Shown here: piece after piece, positions 61,296 through 64,000 of the stretch
Layout: the number at the start of each line of letters is the position of its first letter
Numbering within the stretch: position 1 is the first letter of the stretch
Source of the DNA: Mycobacterium sp. AT1
Lineage (GTDB): Bacteria > Actinomycetota > Actinomycetes > Mycobacteriales > Mycobacteriaceae
Direction of reading: 5' to 3'
Assembly (NCBI RefSeq): GCF_002043095.1
Contig: NZ_MVOC01000010.1
Coordinates: 62,001-126,000 of the forward strand
DNA: 64,000 nt
Notes under the pieces: model-generated
Seen by the model: the letters and a program-made list of their open reading frames with translations, nothing else
Database searches by the model: none
Told to the model about the DNA's origin: nothing
Made by a program: the position numbers and the translations under genes

Positions 61296-63575
61296 TTAGC
61301 CTCGGCTCCGAACCTGGTGGGCCGCGGCGACGAGGTTGCGCAGGGATGCCGTCACTTCCTCGGTGCCGCGGGTCTTCAACCCGCAATCGGGATTCACCCA
61401 GAGCCGCTCGCCGGGAACGGCTTTTAGTGCGGCGCGCAAGGACTCGACTATTTCCGCGGTGGTCGGCACGCGCGGGGAGTGGATGTCGTACACGCCCGGA
61501 CCCACGCTGTTGCCGAAGCCGATCGCGTTGAGATCGTCGAGCACCTCCATGTGCGAACGTGCCGCTTCGATGGAGGTGACGTCGGCGTCCAGGTCGGCGA
61601 TGGCGCCGATCACCTCACCGAATTCTGAGTAGCACAGGTGGGTGTGGATCTGTGTGGAGTTGGCCACCCCGGAGGTGGCCAGCTTGAAGGCGCCGACCGC
61701 CCACGACAGGTAGTCGTCCTTGTCCTTGGACCTCAGCGGAAGCAGTTCGCGCAGGGCGGGTTCGTCGACTTGAATGATCGAAATGCCAGCGGTTTCAAGG
61801 TCGACGGTCTCGTCGCGGATGGCCAACGCGATCTGGTTGGCGGTGTCAGCCAACGGTTGATCGTCACGAACGAATGACCACGCCAAGATCGTCACCGGCC
61901 CAGTCAGCATGCCCTTGACCGGCTTTCGGGTCAGCGACTGGGCGTAGGTCGCCCACTCGACGGTCATCGGGTGCGGCCGGCTGACGTCACCGAACAGGAT
62001 CGGGGGCCGGACGCATCGGCTTCCGTAGGACTGCACCCATCCGTTCTGGGTGGCAAGGAAACCGTCGAGTTGTTCGGCGAAGTACTGCACCATGTCGTTG
62101 CGCTCGGGCTCGCCGTGGACCAGAACGTCGAGGCCGAGCTCTTCTTGCAACCTGATGACCGAGGCAACCTCGGCACGCATATCCTTGGTGTACTCCACCT
62201 GGTCGATGTCGCCGGCTCGTAATGCGGCCCGCGCCTTGCGGATCGTGGTGGTCTGTGGATAGGACCCGATGGTCGTCGTCGGCAGGGCGGGCAGGTGTAG
62301 CCGTTCGTTCTGAGCCTCACGCCTGGATTCTGGGGAACCCCGCGTCACCCCGGCAGCGGCGATCGACGAGAGGCGCGCACGCACGTCGGCGTTGTCCAGT
62401 CGCGGGTCGGAACGACGTGACGCGACAGCCGCGTTGGACGCGGCGATCGCCTCGGCGACCGCGTCGCGCCCCTCGCGCAGACCCCGTGCCAAAGTGACCA
62501 CTTCGGTGACCTTTTCGGCACCGAAGGCCAGCCAGCTGCGAAGCGCTGCGTCCACCGCGGGTTCTGCGGCGAGGGTGTAGGGCACGTGCAGGGTCGAGCA
62601 CGACGTCGACACCACCAGGGCGCCAACGGATTCACGCACACCATCCAACGTCCTCAACGCTGCGTCGAGGTCGGTCCGCCAGACGTTGCGGCCGTCGACC
62701 ACGCCCGCGACCAGTGTCTTGCCTGCGAGTTCGGGAACGGCTCCCACGGCGTGACTGCCGCCGGCCACCAGGTCGACGCCGACGGCCTCGATCGGAGTAC
62801 GGGCCAGTGCGGCCAGCGCCCCGTTCGGTGCGCCGAAGTAGGTGGCGACGAAGATCGCCGGCCGGTTCTGGAGACCACCGAGGAGACCGTAGGTGCGTTC
62901 GGCGAGTTCGGCGAGTTCGGCGCCGTTGTCCACGATGTCGGTGACCAAGACGGGCTCGTCGATCTGTACCCACTCCGCACCCGCGTCGGCAAGCGCGCCG
63001 AGCAGATCCGCGTAGAGCCCGACGACCTCGTCGAGCCGCGACATCGGAGCGGCGGCACCGTCGACGCCCTTGCTCAGGGCCAGGAACGTCAGCGGTCCGA
63101 CGACGACCGGACGAGCGGGAATACCCTGAGTCTGAGCTTCTTTCAGCTCACCAAGTACCTTGTCGGGGTTCAAGGCGAACCGGGTCTCGGGCCCGATCTC
63201 GGGCACGAGGTAGTGATAGTTCGTGTCGAACCACTTGGTCATCTCGAGTGGCTGGATGTCGTCGGTCCCGCGGGCGGCCGCGAAGTACCTGGCGAGGTCG
63301 TCTTCGATGCCGGCGACCCGCGGCGGCAGTGCGCCGAGCAGGACGGCGGTGTCGAGAACCTGGTCGTAGTAGGAGAAGGTGTTGACGGGAACCGAGTCGA
63401 TTCCGGCCTCCGACAGCGCCTTCCACGTGTCGTGGCGAAGCCCGGCGGCGACGGATTCGAGTTCCGACCGGGCGGTCCGGCCAGCCCAGTAGCTCTCGGT
63501 CGCCCGTTTGAGCTCCCGGCGGGGTCCGATGCGGGGCGATCCGAGAATGGTTGCGGAGAATGGTGTTGCGGTCAT
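61296..63575 (-). CDS. metE: cobalamin-independent methionine synthase
   Basis: The 759-residue protein has the two MetE half-barrels: an N-terminal half with [14 protein letters not shown] and [19 protein letters not shown], and a C-terminal catalytic half with [25 protein letters not shown], and the zinc ligands in [10 protein letters not shown] and [10 protein letters not shown]. It transfers the methyl group of 5-methyl-tetrahydropteroyl-triglutamate to homocysteine without B12. ATG 63575 has TAGGAC upstream. The 5' leader holds a cobalamin riboswitch that would switch the gene off when B12 allows MetH to work. The methyl donor would be made by the reductase at 54822. Confidence 0.96.
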   Translation of the reverse strand: MTATPFSATILGSPRIGPRRELKRATESYWAGRTARSELESVAAGLRHDTWKALSEAGIDSVPVNTFSYYDQVLDTAVLLGALPPRVAGIEDDLARYFAAARGTDDIQPLEMTKWFDTNYHYLVPEIGPETRFALNPDKVLGELKEAQTQGIPARPVVVGPLTFLALSKGVDGAAAPMSRLDEVVGLYADLLGALADAGAEWVQIDEPVLVTDIVDNGAELAELAERTYGLLGGLQNRPAIFVATYFGAPNGALAALARTPIEAVGVDLVAGGSHAVGAVPELAGKTLVAGVVDGRNVWRTDLDAALRTLDGVRESVGALVVSTSCSTLHVPYTLAAEPAVDAALRSWLAFGAEKVTEVVTLARGLREGRDAVAEAIAASNAAVASRRSDPRLDNADVRARLSSIAAAGVTRGSPESRREAQNERLHLPALPTTTIGSYPQTTTIRKARAALRAGDIDQVEYTKDMRAEVASVIRLQEELGLDVLVHGEPERNDMVQYFAEQLDGFLATQNGWVQSYGSRCVRPPILFGDVSRPHPMTVEWATYAQSLTRKPVKGMLTGPVTILAWSFVRDDQPLADTANQIALAIRDETVDLETAGISIIQVDEPALRELLPLRSKDKDDYLSWAVGAFKLATSGVANSTQIHTHLCYSEFGEVIGAIADLDADVTSIEAARSHMEVLDDLNAIGFGNSVGPGVYDIHSPRVPTTAEIVESLRAALKAVPGERLWVNPDCGLKTRGTEEVTASLRNLVAAAHQVRSRG

Positions 63576-63719
63576 GTCGACGTCCTACGTGATACGGCGG
63601 GATGGCCATCACCAGTGGGCGTCGAACCGATGGCAGCATTCGTCACGACGAGTACTGCGCTTCGGCCGCCGCCCATTCCACGAGGCGATGATCCACCGAG
63701 CGCGGCGCGCTCGGTACAC

Positions 63720-63890
63720 CTGGCAGGTCTTCGGACTCACAGGCGCGCACACATTCGTGCACCTAATGGCCGTCGCTTCCCAGCCCATGACGGGCCAGTG
63801 CTGATGACGGCGGTCGTTCCTGCTCACCGCTGCGGGACAGTCCCGGAATCTCACCGGGTTCCCTCTCGTGCCGTACACCTTTCGGCATGC
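63720..63890 (-). promoter_or_regulatory. cobalamin riboswitch upstream of metE
   Basis: On the minus strand the classical B12 elements occur in order: gagagggaacccggtgagat, then ttccgggactg, the box cccgcagcggtgagc (63822-63836), cactgg...ctgggaag, and the 3' box gagtccgaagacctgcc (63722-63738). This is the long class I aptamer, as known for mycobacterial metE and for E. coli btuB. Directly downstream on the RNA an 8-bp stem (63696-63703 with 63707-63714) could be an intrinsic terminator or sequestering helix. The remaining leader 63576-63695 has no gene. Confidence 0.9.
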
Positions 63891-63903
63891 CGCACTCGAT
63901 GCC

Positions 63904-63933
63904 GGTCACCTTCTCGTGAACGAGGAGGTGACC
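63904..63933. repeat. hairpin upstream of the metE riboswitch
   Basis: ggtcacct and aggtgacc (63904-63911, 63926-63933) enclose a second stem ctcgt/acgag with a two-base loop. It lies just 5' of the aptamer on the metE transcript and may be an upstream terminator or an extension of the leader structure. Nothing else was seen to the window end. Confidence 0.4.
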
Positions 63934-64000
63934 GACAGACCAGTTGCGTCGACCAGAGTACGCGCCTGCCTCATCGGGTCGTCCGCGCCAGGCTATCGTT

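Noticed and set aside
1-64000. CRISPR arrays, insertion sequences, tRNA or rRNA genes
   Set aside because: No regularly spaced repeats, transposase motifs with flanking inverted repeats, or cloverleaf-like sequences were seen by eye. A tRNAscan/ISfinder run would be decisive.

Overview
The window reads as a chromosomal segment of a fast-growing mycobacterium (Mycolicibacterium type). It is GC-rich and carries a complete YrbE/Mce lipid-import operon with Mce-associated genes, a propionate-degrading methylcitrate cluster (prpR, prpDBC) beside metE, a gabD2-type succinate-semialdehyde dehydrogenase, a PknB-like PASTA kinase, and several TetR and Lrp regulators. The prp-metE arrangement resembles the M. 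smegmatis chromosome; the species assignment is inference.

Layout. 0.1-6.2 kb: MarR regulator, DUF4239 membrane protein, a short UvrA2-type ATPase without the UvrB-binding insert, an APC amino-acid permease, then a strong bidirectional terminator. 6.2-9.5 kb: fadB and fadA of beta-oxidation; fadA appears to carry a small frameshifting deletion that fuses it in frame to fadB.

9.9-50.8 kb is an accessory catabolic region. It contains six small multi-pass membrane proteins sharing an EPxxDxLG / YYGxxP pattern (9900, 23941, 25599, 40987, 48182, 50078) and two longer AveC-like membrane proteins (11303, 49051). Interleaved are an MpaB/DUF2236 oxygenase, a Baeyer-Villiger-type monooxygenase, an acyl-CoA synthetase, an aldehyde dehydrogenase, an SRPBCC protein, an SDR, an acyl-CoA dehydrogenase and a CrtI-type FAD oxidoreductase. 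There are also four small secreted proteins, the ten-gene yrbE-mce operon, two paralogous tandem-domain Lrp regulators, and a module of a DapB-like dehydrogenase, cytochrome-oxidase III- and IV-like subunits and a molybdopterin oxidoreductase. An MpaB remnant is broken at about 47.8-48.2 kb. Together these suggest Mce import of a hydrophobic, possibly isoprenoid, substrate, oxidation or cleavage, CoA activation and beta-oxidation, with AveC-like proteins doing an unknown job. An 8-mer, TACGCATA, recurs exactly five times in non-coding DNA of this region, including both sides of the fadA/AveC-like divergent promoter.

50.8-64 kb returns to central metabolism: a LuxR-HTH remnant, a PknB-like kinase away from the usual pknA-pknB locus, gabD2, and a compact cobalamin riboswitch followed by a 35-residue ORF whose stop overlaps the start of a mycobacterial-type methylenetetrahydrofolate reductase. 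Then come prpR divergent from prpD-prpB-prpC, a thioredoxin-like [2Fe-2S] ferredoxin, and metE with a second, classical cobalamin riboswitch. The end of the window thus holds two B12-sensing leaders on methionine-cycle genes around the propionate cluster, whose alternative methylmalonyl route also needs B12.

No tRNA, rRNA, CRISPR array or insertion sequence was recognised.
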